This document shows positions 46,825 through 54,664 of a stretch of DNA of 64,000 nucleotides, in pieces. The translations under genes were made by a program, and so were the position numbers. Origin of the DNA: Chlorobium sp. (GTDB lineage: Bacteria; Bacteroidota; Chlorobiia; Chlorobiales; Chlorobiaceae); NCBI GenBank assembly GCA_028277225.1, contig JANQHB010000037.1:90570-154569 (forward strand), read 5' to 3'. The first letter of the stretch is position 1. Each line of letters starts with the position of its first letter. The notes under the pieces were generated by a model. The model was not told the origin of the DNA. It did not search any database and worked only from the letters and a program-made list of their open reading frames with translations.

Positions 46825-47520
46825 ATGATTTCATTCATCGATGTCGATCTGGAACTGGGGAAAAAAACTGTTTTGAAGAAAGTCAACCTTTCGATTGAAC
46901 CCGATCAGTTCGTCTATATTGTCGGAAAAAGCGGAAGCGGTAAAACAACCCTTCTCAAATCACTCTACATGGAAATAAAGCCGAAAAAAGGTGAAGTTTC
47001 CATCGGCGGCTACACATCTTCGAAAACAAAAAAACGCCACATCCCGAAACTCCGCAGAAAACTGGGTGTCGTCTTTCAGGATTTCAGGCTGCTTGAAGAC
47101 AGAACTGTCTTTGAAAACCTCTCGTTTGTCCTCAAGGTCACCAACACCAGAAAGCGCCTCATCCAGGCAAGGGTGATGCATGCCCTCAAAGAGGTCGGTC
47201 TTGAACATGCCGCAAAAGAACTGCCGCAGAACCTGTCTGCAGGAGAACAGCAGCGGGTAGCCATCGCAAGGGCACTTGTACGCGAACCGGTGGCGATCCT
47301 TGCCGACGAGCCGACAGGCAACCTCGATCCCGACACATCACTGGAAATCCTCGAATATCTGAAAAAAATCAACAGCAAGGGGATCGCGGTGATCATCGCA
47401 ACACACGACTACGAACTGGTTCGAAACTACCCGGCGAAAACCATGCTGATAACAGACCAGTCGCTTCAGGAAACCACGTTTACCGACTCGCCATCCGGCT
47501 TCAGGCCGGCGGCATCATGA
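46825..47520 (+). CDS. ftsE: ABC ATPase, cell-division protein FtsE
   Basis: From the ATG at 46825 (MISFIDVDLELGKKTVLKKV) the 231-residue ATPase has Walker A GKSGSGKTT, signature NLSAGEQQRVAIARAL and Walker B ILADEPTGNLDPDTS with the FtsE-type spacing. In-frame sequence back to 46705 is repeat-like and unlikely to be translated. FtsE works with FtsX at the septum. ftsX is not adjacent: the next start codon overlaps the ftsE stop (ATGA) but that gene is only a remnant. Confidence 0.9.
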   Translation: MISFIDVDLELGKKTVLKKVNLSIEPDQFVYIVGKSGSGKTTLLKSLYMEIKPKKGEVSIGGYTSSKTKKRHIPKLRRKLGVVFQDFRLLEDRTVFENLSFVLKVTNTRKRLIQARVMHALKEVGLEHAAKELPQNLSAGEQQRVAIARALVREPVAILADEPTGNLDPDTSLEILEYLKKINSKGIAVIIATHDYELVRNYPAKTMLITDQSLQETTFTDSPSGFRPAAS

Positions 47521-47573
47521 GCACAACCGGTCATACTGCGATCAGACCCAAGGTAAAACCGGAACCGATGCAA
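47517..47573 (+). pseudogene. 5' remnant of a gene formerly downstream of ftsE
   Basis: An ATG overlaps the ftsE stop as ATGA and reads MSTTGHTAIRPKVKPEPMQ before running into the 3' end of a minus-strand gene. The frame stays open to 47684 but only as antisense of that gene. The overlap is the mark of an operon whose second gene was cut off when the foreign DNA to the right came in (inference). Confidence 0.5.
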
Positions 47574-48146
47574 TCAGTTGCTCTCATGCTGACTGTCGGC
47601 AGCATTGTGTTGATCCGAGGCTTTACTGGCAATACTGCTGATGACTTGCGGGACAAATCTTTCAGAAAAACCGGCTACAAATGACCAGAAAAGGAATTTT
47701 GCAAAATCCTGACCCGTATTGGGATATGACTTTGTAAATATCTCAATCATAAATGCAGAGTCAGGGACAGAATTGGGTGGCTCCGGTATATAGAATGCAG
47801 GAAATACACTGCCCGAGATAATTTCAGATAAAAACAGACTATACAATACCAGCGCAAAGACACCGCCAAAGACCGGAATCAGGAGAATTTGAAACCAGGA
47901 ATTTGTCAACAGTCTCAATTCATCGTCCGATACGGACTTGATCCGTTGCTGTATGCTGACAAATCCCCCTATGATCCCACAGAGAAATCCGGCCCAGGTC
48001 ATCATGAATCGCTGATTAAAATAATAACTGAGGCTGAAAAGAGCACCGAATATCAACACAACGACAACGGTCATGATGATCAACCGTTTTGTCAGGGTAT
48101 GGATATTCAGGATTCTTTCCATCTGATCATTTTGAACATTACTCAT
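47574..48146 (-). CDS. Membrane protein of unknown function, third gene of the B12-sensor module
   Basis: From the ATG at 48146 the 190-residue protein has two N-terminal membrane segments (near LIIMTVVVVLIFGALFSLSYYF and MTWAGFLCGIIGGFVSI), a third at IPVFGGVFALVLYSLFLSEII and a fourth near FAKFLFWSFVAGFSERFVPQVI. The last block resembles the end of small membrane-associated effector domains, but I cannot name a family. It follows the two upstream minus-strand genes after 109 bases and probably belongs with them. Confidence 0.75.
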   Translation of the reverse strand: MSNVQNDQMERILNIHTLTKRLIIMTVVVVLIFGALFSLSYYFNQRFMMTWAGFLCGIIGGFVSIQQRIKSVSDDELRLLTNSWFQILLIPVFGGVFALVLYSLFLSEIISGSVFPAFYIPEPPNSVPDSAFMIEIFTKSYPNTGQDFAKFLFWSFVAGFSERFVPQVISSIASKASDQHNAADSQHESN

Positions 48147-48255
48147 TGGTTTCAGCACCGATTTGTTAACCGTTTATCTCATACCACTTTTTCCAGCAAA
48201 GCAGCACCTGTAATCAACCCCTGTAACCTCTGTTTTCGATAGCCTGAACCTCTCA

Positions 48256-48708
48256 TCATGAGCACCCTGTCTCTTCATCTGCTATAGCGACAAAATTTGG
48301 AATATTGACAAGCATCCAGTCATAGATGGGCCTGATGTTCCTATAGTGCTTTTCAGACAAGTGACTGCCAAGTGATCCAAGCCATGAGTTCAACTGGGCC
48401 GCCCAATAAAGATCTGAGAATCCTCGAACTCTGTAAGCCCTGAACACCCATAAAACCGTTTCAACCATTACTGCTGCATTATAATTCTTCAGCATTGACA
48501 GTATGAACCTCGCATGGTTAGTATGATTATCTTTCATCATTTCGAGGTTCCTTTTCCCGCCAATCAGTTCAACAATATCCTCCCTTTCTTCCAGGTCCTG
48601 ATTAACATCACCAATCAGTTTATCTATATTTTTTTCATACGCCAGTGCTGATTCTTCATCAAAAGACACCATTGCGTCCAAGGACCTCATTAAATAGTCC
48701 TTATCCAT
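48256..48708 (-). CDS. Helical protein of unknown function, second gene of the B12-sensor module
   Basis: The 150-residue, predicted all-helical protein starts MDKDYLMRSLDAMVSFDEES behind an excellent ribosome site (GGAGGT, 5 bases before the ATG) inside the end of the B12-protein gene. It contains many Trp/Tyr in its second half (VETVLWVFRAYRVRGFSDLYWAAQLNSWLGSL). It has no motif I recognise. The 8-base overlap with the B12-binding gene implies coupled translation and a shared task. Confidence 0.75.
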   Translation of the reverse strand: MDKDYLMRSLDAMVSFDEESALAYEKNIDKLIGDVNQDLEEREDIVELIGGKRNLEMMKDNHTNHARFILSMLKNYNAAVMVETVLWVFRAYRVRGFSDLYWAAQLNSWLGSLGSHLSEKHYRNIRPIYDWMLVNIPNFVAIADEETGCS

Positions 48709-49519
48709 TCACACCTCCTGCGAACTGCTTTATTTCGTTGAGAAATGCCGTAAAGTCAGATATACCCTGACAATTCATCCCATCAGGTATTTTCATGCCT
48801 ATCCTGAAAGGATAGCCTCCAACGACAACCTTATTGAGACTATGCTCTTCTTCGACTTCCTGCAACATGCTCAAAATCTTTTCTATCTCGTCTAAATGCC
48901 AGGGCAATGATATTGATAACGCAAGTACTTCAGGCTGTGCTCGTGTAACCAGTTTAACGAGTTCACGATTGGGAACTCCGGGAAGTATCGTCAATGTCGA
49001 TATATCATTCAATGCCAGATATATTTCCAGCATTTTAACGCCTATACTGTGATTGTTCCCATTCACACAACTCAGAAGGACATCTGGCCTTTCCTGGGTT
49101 TTCAGGTTTGAAACAGAAAGACGTGTCTTCCCGACCAGGTCCTCGATTTTGGAAAGCAGGATATCAGTAACAATATGCTCTTCATACACATTCACTTTCC
49201 CAAGTTCCCACAATTTCCCCAGCTTGTACAATAAAGGCTGAACAACACCAAACACAATATCTACCGGATCCAGATCCATCTGCAGCAAAGCATTAAAATG
49301 CCGGTCCAGACTCGCAAAATTTGATCTTGATATGTCAATGGAGATACTGTCGTAGATAATCCGAAGCTTTTTGAATTCAATCGACAACTTCACTGTTTTG
49401 TCAAAATCTGACTGAATCTCCTTATAGCAGCTCTTGCAGACGCTATGCGTCATCGAATAGTCATCGTATGGAGCTTTTTCTCCAATATATTTTTGACAAT
49501 AACTACACCAGATTATCAT
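48701..49519 (-). CDS. Zinc-ribbon B12-binding sensor protein with CarH-type Wx9EH motif
   Basis: The 272-residue protein has an N-terminal CxxC...CxxC pair (Cys5/8 and Cys28/31), a helical four-helix-bundle region and a C-terminal cobalamin Rossmann domain. In the bundle Trp104-x9-Glu114-His115 (in KLWELGKVNVYEEH) reproduces the motif that caps adenosylcobalamin in CarH-type photoreceptors. The B12 loop has NNHSIGVKM with His157 as the candidate cobalt ligand, and VVVGGYPF is the distal strand. There is no MerR helix-turn-helix: the zinc ribbon takes its place. It may sense light or B12 state and act on a partner; this is inference. Confidence 0.85.
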   Translation of the reverse strand: MIIWCSYCQKYIGEKAPYDDYSMTHSVCKSCYKEIQSDFDKTVKLSIEFKKLRIIYDSISIDISRSNFASLDRHFNALLQMDLDPVDIVFGVVQPLLYKLGKLWELGKVNVYEEHIVTDILLSKIEDLVGKTRLSVSNLKTQERPDVLLSCVNGNNHSIGVKMLEIYLALNDISTLTILPGVPNRELVKLVTRAQPEVLALSISLPWHLDEIEKILSMLQEVEEEHSLNKVVVGGYPFRIGMKIPDGMNCQGISDFTAFLNEIKQFAGGVNG

Positions 49520-50081
49520 GTTTCAGACATCTTTCTGTTGTCGTCTTATCAGACAAAACAAGAGTCATTATCTTTACTACAGATTGGCTTCGATACTCTT
49601 AAAATACCGCATGATTTACGCGTAATCCCCATCTCAAAACAACAATCCAACTACATATAATAATATAACTAACTCTTCAGAAAAGAATGAAAGACCATCC
49701 CGGCGCCTGCATGCACCATCTATCATTCAGCACATAGAACCCGCACAGCCTGAATCCATCCAATTCTGAAGATCAACGAAGGTGTCAACAACAGGCAAAC
49801 CGCATTTCTGCTGCGCAGAAAATCAGGCCTCCCAGCTATGTATATAGCTGAACGTTTCGGTCATTGCATGACTGAGTCACTGTCATGAGAAGTGACCGGT
49901 TGAATTCCCTGTACATCGCCTGGAATACAAGCCTGATTTTCATAGTCCCACATTCCACCGGCATCGAGGTAGCGGTCGATTTTTTTGTAGACAAACCACG
50001 TCCTGAGAGTATTTTTTCCTTACCACCCCCAGCCGCTTTTTTGTATATTCCGGTAAATTGCCGTACAAAACACACAGCACC
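49520..50081. other. Non-coding gap between the B12-sensor module and the toxin-antitoxin pair
   Basis: No gene is supported in this 562-base stretch; open frames are short and without ribosome sites. It should contain the promoter of the minus-strand B12 module (near 49520-49650, AT-rich) and of the antitoxin gene. No repeats matching the rest of the window were noticed. Confidence 0.4.
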
Positions 50082-50507
50082 ATGAATACAACGCTCAAAA
50101 ACAAAAAGCTGGACGATAAAGCTTCTCCGAAAAAAAAATTATCAAAATCCGGAAAACCAGCATCTCGTGGTAAAAAAGTTTCTTTCAGTGACAAACGTGT
50201 CACTACATCCGAAAGCAAAACAAAACAAAACACCGTAAGAAAAGCAAGGCTCGAGGCAAGGATTACCCACCAGGCTCAAACCACGATAAAACGGGCCGCA
50301 GAGATTCAGGGTCGTACTGTAACGGATTTTGTCGTAGATGCCGCGCTTGAAGCTGCCAGGAAAACAATAGAAAAGAATCACATTATCCGGCTTTCTTTAG
50401 AAGGACAAAAGGCTTTCACAGAGGCGCTCCTGAACCCGCCAGAGCCAAATGACTCCCTGAAAAAAGCCTTCGAACGACATTCCGAATTATTTGGGGATAA
50501 GGACTGA
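50082..50507 (+). CDS. DUF1778/TacA-type antitoxin
   Basis: From the ATG at 50082 the 141-residue protein has a Lys/Ser-rich N-terminal extension, then the ribbon-helix-helix of DUF1778 antitoxins (ARLEARITHQAQTTIKRAAEIQGRTVTDFVVDAALEAARKTI) and a toxin-binding tail (NPPEPNDSLKKAFERHSELF). The extension of about 45 residues before the ribbon-helix-helix is longer than usual. The GNAT toxin gene follows after 8 bases. Confidence 0.9.
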   Translation: MNTTLKNKKLDDKASPKKKLSKSGKPASRGKKVSFSDKRVTTSESKTKQNTVRKARLEARITHQAQTTIKRAAEIQGRTVTDFVVDAALEAARKTIEKNHIIRLSLEGQKAFTEALLNPPEPNDSLKKAFERHSELFGDKD

Positions 50508-50515
50508 CCGGATTG

Positions 50516-51016
50516 ATGAGCATTTCTCCATTCTCGATCGTGCCATTCAGCCGTGAACACCCGAAAGCAGGATTTTGCAGCGGTTCGGAGATACTCGACC
50601 GGTATTTTGCCGAGCGCGCAGGTCAGGACATCAAAAGAAATCTCGCCAGATGCTTTGTGGCAATCGACAATGAACAAAAAAACATTGCCGGATTCTACAC
50701 GCTCTCCGCTGCACAAATTCCGTTGATGAACCTGCCCGAACAACTTGCAAAAAAGATGCCCCGTTATGACGCTGTTCCCGCTTCGAGATTAGGTCGGCTT
50801 GCGATTGACAAACATTATCAGGGCCGGGGTTTAGGACAAGCACTCATTGCCGATGCCCTGAAAAAATCAGCCAGGGATTCAATGGCTGTCTACGCAATGC
50901 TCGTCGATGCAAAAGATGACAACGCCGCTGCATTTTACCGCCACCATGGATTCATCCCATGTACAGGCAAGCCTCAAACCCTCTTCCTGCCACTGAAAAC
51001 CCTCAGCAAATTATGA
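50516..51016 (+). CDS. TacT-type GNAT toxin
   Basis: The 166-residue acetyltransferase starts at the ATG at 50516 (a TTG at 50513 is possible). It has the acetyl-CoA loop YQGRGLGQALI, the FYTLSAAQI strand and VPASRLGRLAID, and the late Tyr in AAFYRHHGF, all typical of toxins that acetylate the amino group of charged tRNA. The product and its partner form a type II toxin-antitoxin pair. Confidence 0.9.
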   Translation: MSISPFSIVPFSREHPKAGFCSGSEILDRYFAERAGQDIKRNLARCFVAIDNEQKNIAGFYTLSAAQIPLMNLPEQLAKKMPRYDAVPASRLGRLAIDKHYQGRGLGQALIADALKKSARDSMAVYAMLVDAKDDNAAAFYRHHGFIPCTGKPQTLFLPLKTLSKL

Positions 51017-51072
51017 GCTTTACAAGGTTCCCCGCCCCAGTCTAATTGTTGAGAGGTTCTTTTCTGCCTGTA

Positions 51073-51215
51073 ATTATTACTCCTGCCATTAAAACTTTTA
51101 AACAATTGCCCCGGATTTCAATCCAGGGTTTATGGATAACGCAAAATATATTAGGGCTTTAGCACAATCTCTTCTTGCGGCAACTTTTGTGAGTTATTGT
51201 TGCCGGAGTAATAAT
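51073..51215 (-). mobile_element. MITE, left copy (143 bp)
   Basis: The element has terminal inverted repeats ATTATTACTCC(T/G)GC and GCCGGAGTAATAAT. Its reverse complement matches 60079-60221 over the full 143 bp with 9 differences by my count (about 94 percent). There is no coding capacity. The equal lengths and the terminal repeats indicate a non-autonomous transposable element; no clear target duplication was seen. Confidence 0.88.
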
Positions 51216-51384
51216 ACATTGATGACCTGCGTTTAAAGCTAATCGGATGCCTCTATCCTATTGAATTAACATAGTAGCACGAGTTATTGTGGTTACGGAT
51301 GTCCCCTACTCCCATTCATAATCAGTCCAGTATCAATGCAGCGGCAACTGATGCTAGTGTTAGCCGCTAATAAGGAAATATCTC

Positions 51385-51500
51385 ATGATCACAATTCACA
51401 AAGAGCAGCCTGCCGATATTGGTGCTATTCATCAATCTATCCGCATTTGAAGATGGCCCGGATGAGTTTTCTGGAGCAATGTGTACCACCCTCGCCGAGC
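51385..51500 (+). pseudogene. Decayed GNAT acetyltransferase start
   Basis: An ATG at 51385 reads MITIHKEQPADIGAIHQ, a typical GNAT N-terminus, then hits a stop at 51448. A frame change just before recovers NLSAFEDGPDEFSG, the expected continuation (N..AF...DE), after which similarity fades. This fits a frameshifted, truncated acetyltransferase. A GTTAGCC box ends 20 bases before the ATG (51359-51365), the spacing of an integron cassette start. Confidence 0.45.
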
Positions 51501-51642
51501 GGATTTGTAACATCATGAACCTTTGGCATCAAAAACCGGAAGTGCAGATGGCAAACGAACCATCGGAAATGTTACAAATTCAACGATGTCCAACTGCCGT
51601 TCAAACGCTTTGCGGCAAATGACATAAATCGCTCAATTCAGG

Positions 51643-53190
51643 TTATTCTAAGTTTGTCTTTCTATACTTCATCCCCAGCTTATCCATCCTGTTTCTCAGT
51701 GTATTGGCATTGATTCCGAGCCGTTCAGCTGCACCATCCGGCCCATGGATTTTCCCTCCAGTCTTGTCGAGTACTTTTTGGATATGCCGGGATGTCATTT
51801 CATTGAGGTTGTCGGTTTCCGTTAAAAAATCATCGGAACTACCCGGGCTCTCCATTGTAAAATTGAGTTGATCAAATATAAGCGGACCGGTAGGATTCAG
51901 GATTAAAGCCCTCTCAACGATATTCTCCAGTTCACGAACATTGCCCGGCCAGTTATAGGCCATGAGTAAATCTATACTTTCAGGAGCGACTTTGGGGAGT
52001 GAAGGCAGTTTTAATTCTTTCACTTTTTGCGCAATGAAATATTGGAGCAGGGCAGGGATATCAGATTTTCTTTGACGAAGTGGCGGAATCATAATTGGAA
52101 ACACATTGAGTCTGAACCATAAATCTTCTCTGAATGTAAATTCCCTGACCATCTCTGAAAGATTTCGATTTGTAGCTGCAATGATACGAATATCCAACGT
52201 AATCGTTTTGACACCCCCGACGCGCTCGATCTCTTTGCTTTGCAAAACTTTTAATAATCGAACTTGCGCTGGTAAGGGAAGCTCTCCAATTTCGTCAAGA
52301 AAAATAGTGCCTTTGTCAGCTCGTTCAAATCGTCCGCGTTTCTGTGCCAGGGCGCCGGTAAAGGCGCCCTTCTCATGACCAAACAACTCGCTATCCAGCA
52401 AGGTGTCGGGAATAGCACCGCAATTGACACTTACGAACGGACCGTTTTTGCGATTGGATGAATAATGAATGGTATTGGCAATAACATCTTTTCCGACACC
52501 CGTCTCTCCCAAAAGCAGGACAGGGCTGTCCATTTTCGCAACTTGCTGCACACTCTGCATAACCTGCTTTAAGCCAAATTTGGATCCTATGATCTCATCC
52601 CCGGAGAGTCGTCGCAACTCGCCCTGTAAATAGCGATTATCATCGGCCAATAACTCTTGCAGCTTTAAAACCTCGCGATGTTTTAATGTATTTGACAGCG
52701 CTACAAAGAATGGCAGCTTTAGCGTTGCAAATAGTTTTGCATGTTCTTCATTGAACCGATTCAGGCCATACGCAAGCAAGACCAGGGTTCCAATAACCTT
52801 ATCTTTCAGGATTAAAGGCAAACTCAGAACGGATGATAATGGCTCATTCAAGGCAGTAAGCATACATTTGGCGACGGGTTCATTTTCAGGATCATTAATG
52901 ATCAAAATAGGTGGAAGGTTTCCAGCTCGCCACACATCCGCCAACGCCATTAATTTTTCTTTCGCCTCCCGATCAAATGGAACATAGGCATCCATTTTTT
53001 CAAATGTATCCTGATCGGCTCGGGCAATCAAATTCATAGAACGAAGGTCCTGCTGATATCGTTGCAAATACATTCTATCAGCCGGTATGAATTGTGAAAT
53101 ATATTTAATGCACTCGTGCAGACCTTTTTCAATGTCAAGATCCCCGCAAATCTTTAGAGTAACTTCACGAAAAAACTCATTCTCGTTCAT
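51643..53190 (-). CDS. GAF-domain sigma-54 dependent activator of the MITE-bounded cluster
   Basis: From the ATG at 53190 the 515-residue protein has an N-terminal GAF domain (about residues 10-165), the sigma-54 AAA+ domain (GETGVGKD, GAFTGA, TIFLDEIGE, Walker and R-finger blocks) and a Fis-type helix-turn-helix (TGGKIHGPDGAAERLGINANTLRNRMDKLG). It resembles FhlA/NorR-like activators that sense a small molecule through GAF. Longer in-frame starts to 53316 run through the regulatory region and are unlikely. It is divergent from the gene run at 53413-59990 and is the obvious candidate to switch it on. Confidence 0.95.
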   Translation of the reverse strand: MNENEFFREVTLKICGDLDIEKGLHECIKYISQFIPADRMYLQRYQQDLRSMNLIARADQDTFEKMDAYVPFDREAKEKLMALADVWRAGNLPPILIINDPENEPVAKCMLTALNEPLSSVLSLPLILKDKVIGTLVLLAYGLNRFNEEHAKLFATLKLPFFVALSNTLKHREVLKLQELLADDNRYLQGELRRLSGDEIIGSKFGLKQVMQSVQQVAKMDSPVLLLGETGVGKDVIANTIHYSSNRKNGPFVSVNCGAIPDTLLDSELFGHEKGAFTGALAQKRGRFERADKGTIFLDEIGELPLPAQVRLLKVLQSKEIERVGGVKTITLDIRIIAATNRNLSEMVREFTFREDLWFRLNVFPIMIPPLRQRKSDIPALLQYFIAQKVKELKLPSLPKVAPESIDLLMAYNWPGNVRELENIVERALILNPTGPLIFDQLNFTMESPGSSDDFLTETDNLNEMTSRHIQKVLDKTGGKIHGPDGAAERLGINANTLRNRMDKLGMKYRKTNLE

Positions 53191-53257
53191 AACAGATTTC
53201 AATTTTTCAACATGTATTGGCGCTATCGAAACGATATGATAATTGCAATATAAAACA

Positions 53258-53291
53258 ATTACCGTATTTGGTGAAATTATTACCGTATTTG
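53258..53291. promoter_or_regulatory. Tandem upstream activating site
   Basis: ATTACCGTATTTG occurs at 53258-53270 and again at 53279-53291, start to start 21 bases (two helical turns, same face). It lies 57-105 bases upstream of the sigma-54 promoter and within the leader of the divergent activator gene, the normal place for activator binding. Confidence 0.65.
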
Positions 53292-53347
53292 ATAAAATCA
53301 AAACCGGCCGATCCACCTAAAATACTTATAAATAACAATTTAAGTGT

Positions 53348-53363
53348 TTGGCACAACTTTTGA
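53348..53363 (+). promoter_or_regulatory. Probable sigma-54 promoter
   Basis: TTGGCACAACTTTTGACC has the -24 element TGGCAC intact and 10 bases between GG and the -12 dinucleotide. The -12 element is TTGA instead of TTGC, one base off consensus. The start point would fall near 53375, about 38 bases before the first gene. Confidence 0.65.
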
Positions 53364-53412
53364 CCTAATCATATATAGAAACGGATTGAACATAAGAATA
53401 CATCAATAGAAA

Positions 53413-53688
53413 ATGCTTGAGATCATAGAACTTCAAATTACTGGTAACGATTCTGAAAAAGTAAAAGCCTGTCTAATGCAACTGTTCAAACAAGTGCAAA
53501 AGGATAAAGATATAATGATCAAGGTTTATAGTAAGCTCAATTTAGACAACGACTTTAGTATCCACCTGTTTGATAACACTAACACGTTAGAGCAGCATGG
53601 TAGTGCGTTTGGCCAGCATCTCGTCTCAGTCTTGAAAGAATTCGGACTGGTAAACCATAGCATGTGGATTGAAAAAACAACCCAATAA
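53413..53688 (+). CDS. Small alpha/beta protein, first gene of the MITE-bounded cluster
   Basis: The 91-residue protein (MLEIIELQITGNDSEKVKACLMQLF ... GSAFGQHLVSVLKEFGLVNHSMWIEKT) has a pattern of strands and helices and a late 'G..LV....W' that resembles the dimeric ferredoxin-like fold of small ABM/Dabb proteins. No catalytic residues are evident and the family is not certain. It stands directly behind the sigma-54 promoter. Confidence 0.72.
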   Translation: MLEIIELQITGNDSEKVKACLMQLFKQVQKDKDIMIKVYSKLNLDNDFSIHLFDNTNTLEQHGSAFGQHLVSVLKEFGLVNHSMWIEKTTQ

Positions 53689-53866
53689 ACAGGCTGGTCT
53701 CCTTTCCTTTGAATTATCGTGGTGGCGTGAGAGAGGATGGCTGAAGGCAAACTCTTTCAGATAACTCGCAAACATGTCAGTTACTGATGAATTTAACATC
53801 AAAGAAAGGCTTCTCGGCAGTTGATGTGAAATCCTGTTTAAAGCAAGCATACCGGAGGAGATAAAA

Positions 53867-54661
53867 ATGAAAATCAAACATTATCTGTACAACGCCTTTG
53901 TCATCGAATCCGGAGATAAAAAAATTGCTATCGATCCGGGCGGCTTTTTCCTGTATTATTTCAGGATGACGACGCTGATTCCAAAATCAGAATGGAACGA
54001 CATTACACATATCTTTGTAACACATGGCGATCCTGACCATCACTTTCATACGGATCGGGTAGCAAATGCTTCAGGTGCAAAGGTTATTTGCAATGAAACG
54101 ATGATGAAAACAATCAATGGTAAAGCACTGATGCTTGGTCCGCGAAGCAAAGGACTGGCCTTCACAGCGGACATCCAAAACGTCAATACACTTTCCGTAA
54201 ACCAGTCTATTCAACTTGATGGTATGACCATTACCGGGCTTGTCGCCGAACATGGGCCGCTCACGTTGAAAATCGGCCCGCTGAAAAAGACCGTCTATCC
54301 CGGGCCTGAAGAAAGAATCGGTTGGGGGGACATGGGATTCAAGATCGACATAAATGGGAGCACCATTGTAAATCTGGCCGACACACTGCTGCACATTCAG
54401 GACTGGCAGTCGATTAAAGATGCGGATATACTGATGATTCCAATTGGTGGTAGAGAAGCTCATAATACATTGGACGAAACTGAAGCCCTACAGGTTGTAA
54501 AAGAGTTAAGACCAAAAGTTGTCATCCCATGTCATTATAATCTACCCGCCTTGTTGACCAAAGAATACTGCAAAGCTGATGAGGACATGTTCAAAACTGA
54601 GGTGGAGAAATTGGGTGCTGACTGCCGGATTATGAAGTATGGTGATGAGATAAAAGTTTGA
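53867..54661 (+). CDS. Metallo-beta-lactamase-fold hydrolase, UlaG-like
   Basis: The 264-residue protein has an excellent ribosome site (GGAGGAG). Metal motif FVTHGDPDHHFHTD (His53, Asp55, Asp57, His58, His59) replaces the common HxHxDH by HxDxDHH. Later ligands are in LVAEHGPL, NLADTLLH and VVIPCHYN. It is related to the UlaG/YtnP type lactone or phosphodiester hydrolases. The changed metal motif is odd and could alter metal use. The radical SAM gene begins 3 bases after its stop. Confidence 0.87.
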   Translation: MKIKHYLYNAFVIESGDKKIAIDPGGFFLYYFRMTTLIPKSEWNDITHIFVTHGDPDHHFHTDRVANASGAKVICNETMMKTINGKALMLGPRSKGLAFTADIQNVNTLSVNQSIQLDGMTITGLVAEHGPLTLKIGPLKKTVYPGPEERIGWGDMGFKIDINGSTIVNLADTLLHIQDWQSIKDADILMIPIGGREAHNTLDETEALQVVKELRPKVVIPCHYNLPALLTKEYCKADEDMFKTEVEKLGADCRIMKYGDEIKV

Positions 54662-54664
54662 TAA

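Noticed and set aside
49836..50075. A 79-codon minus-strand frame upstream of the antitoxin
   Set aside because: No ribosome site or recognisable family, unusual composition, and it covers the expected antitoxin promoter.
53191..53316. Longer start of the GAF activator at 53316
   Set aside because: It would run through the tandem activator site, and the protein fold begins after MNENEFFREV.
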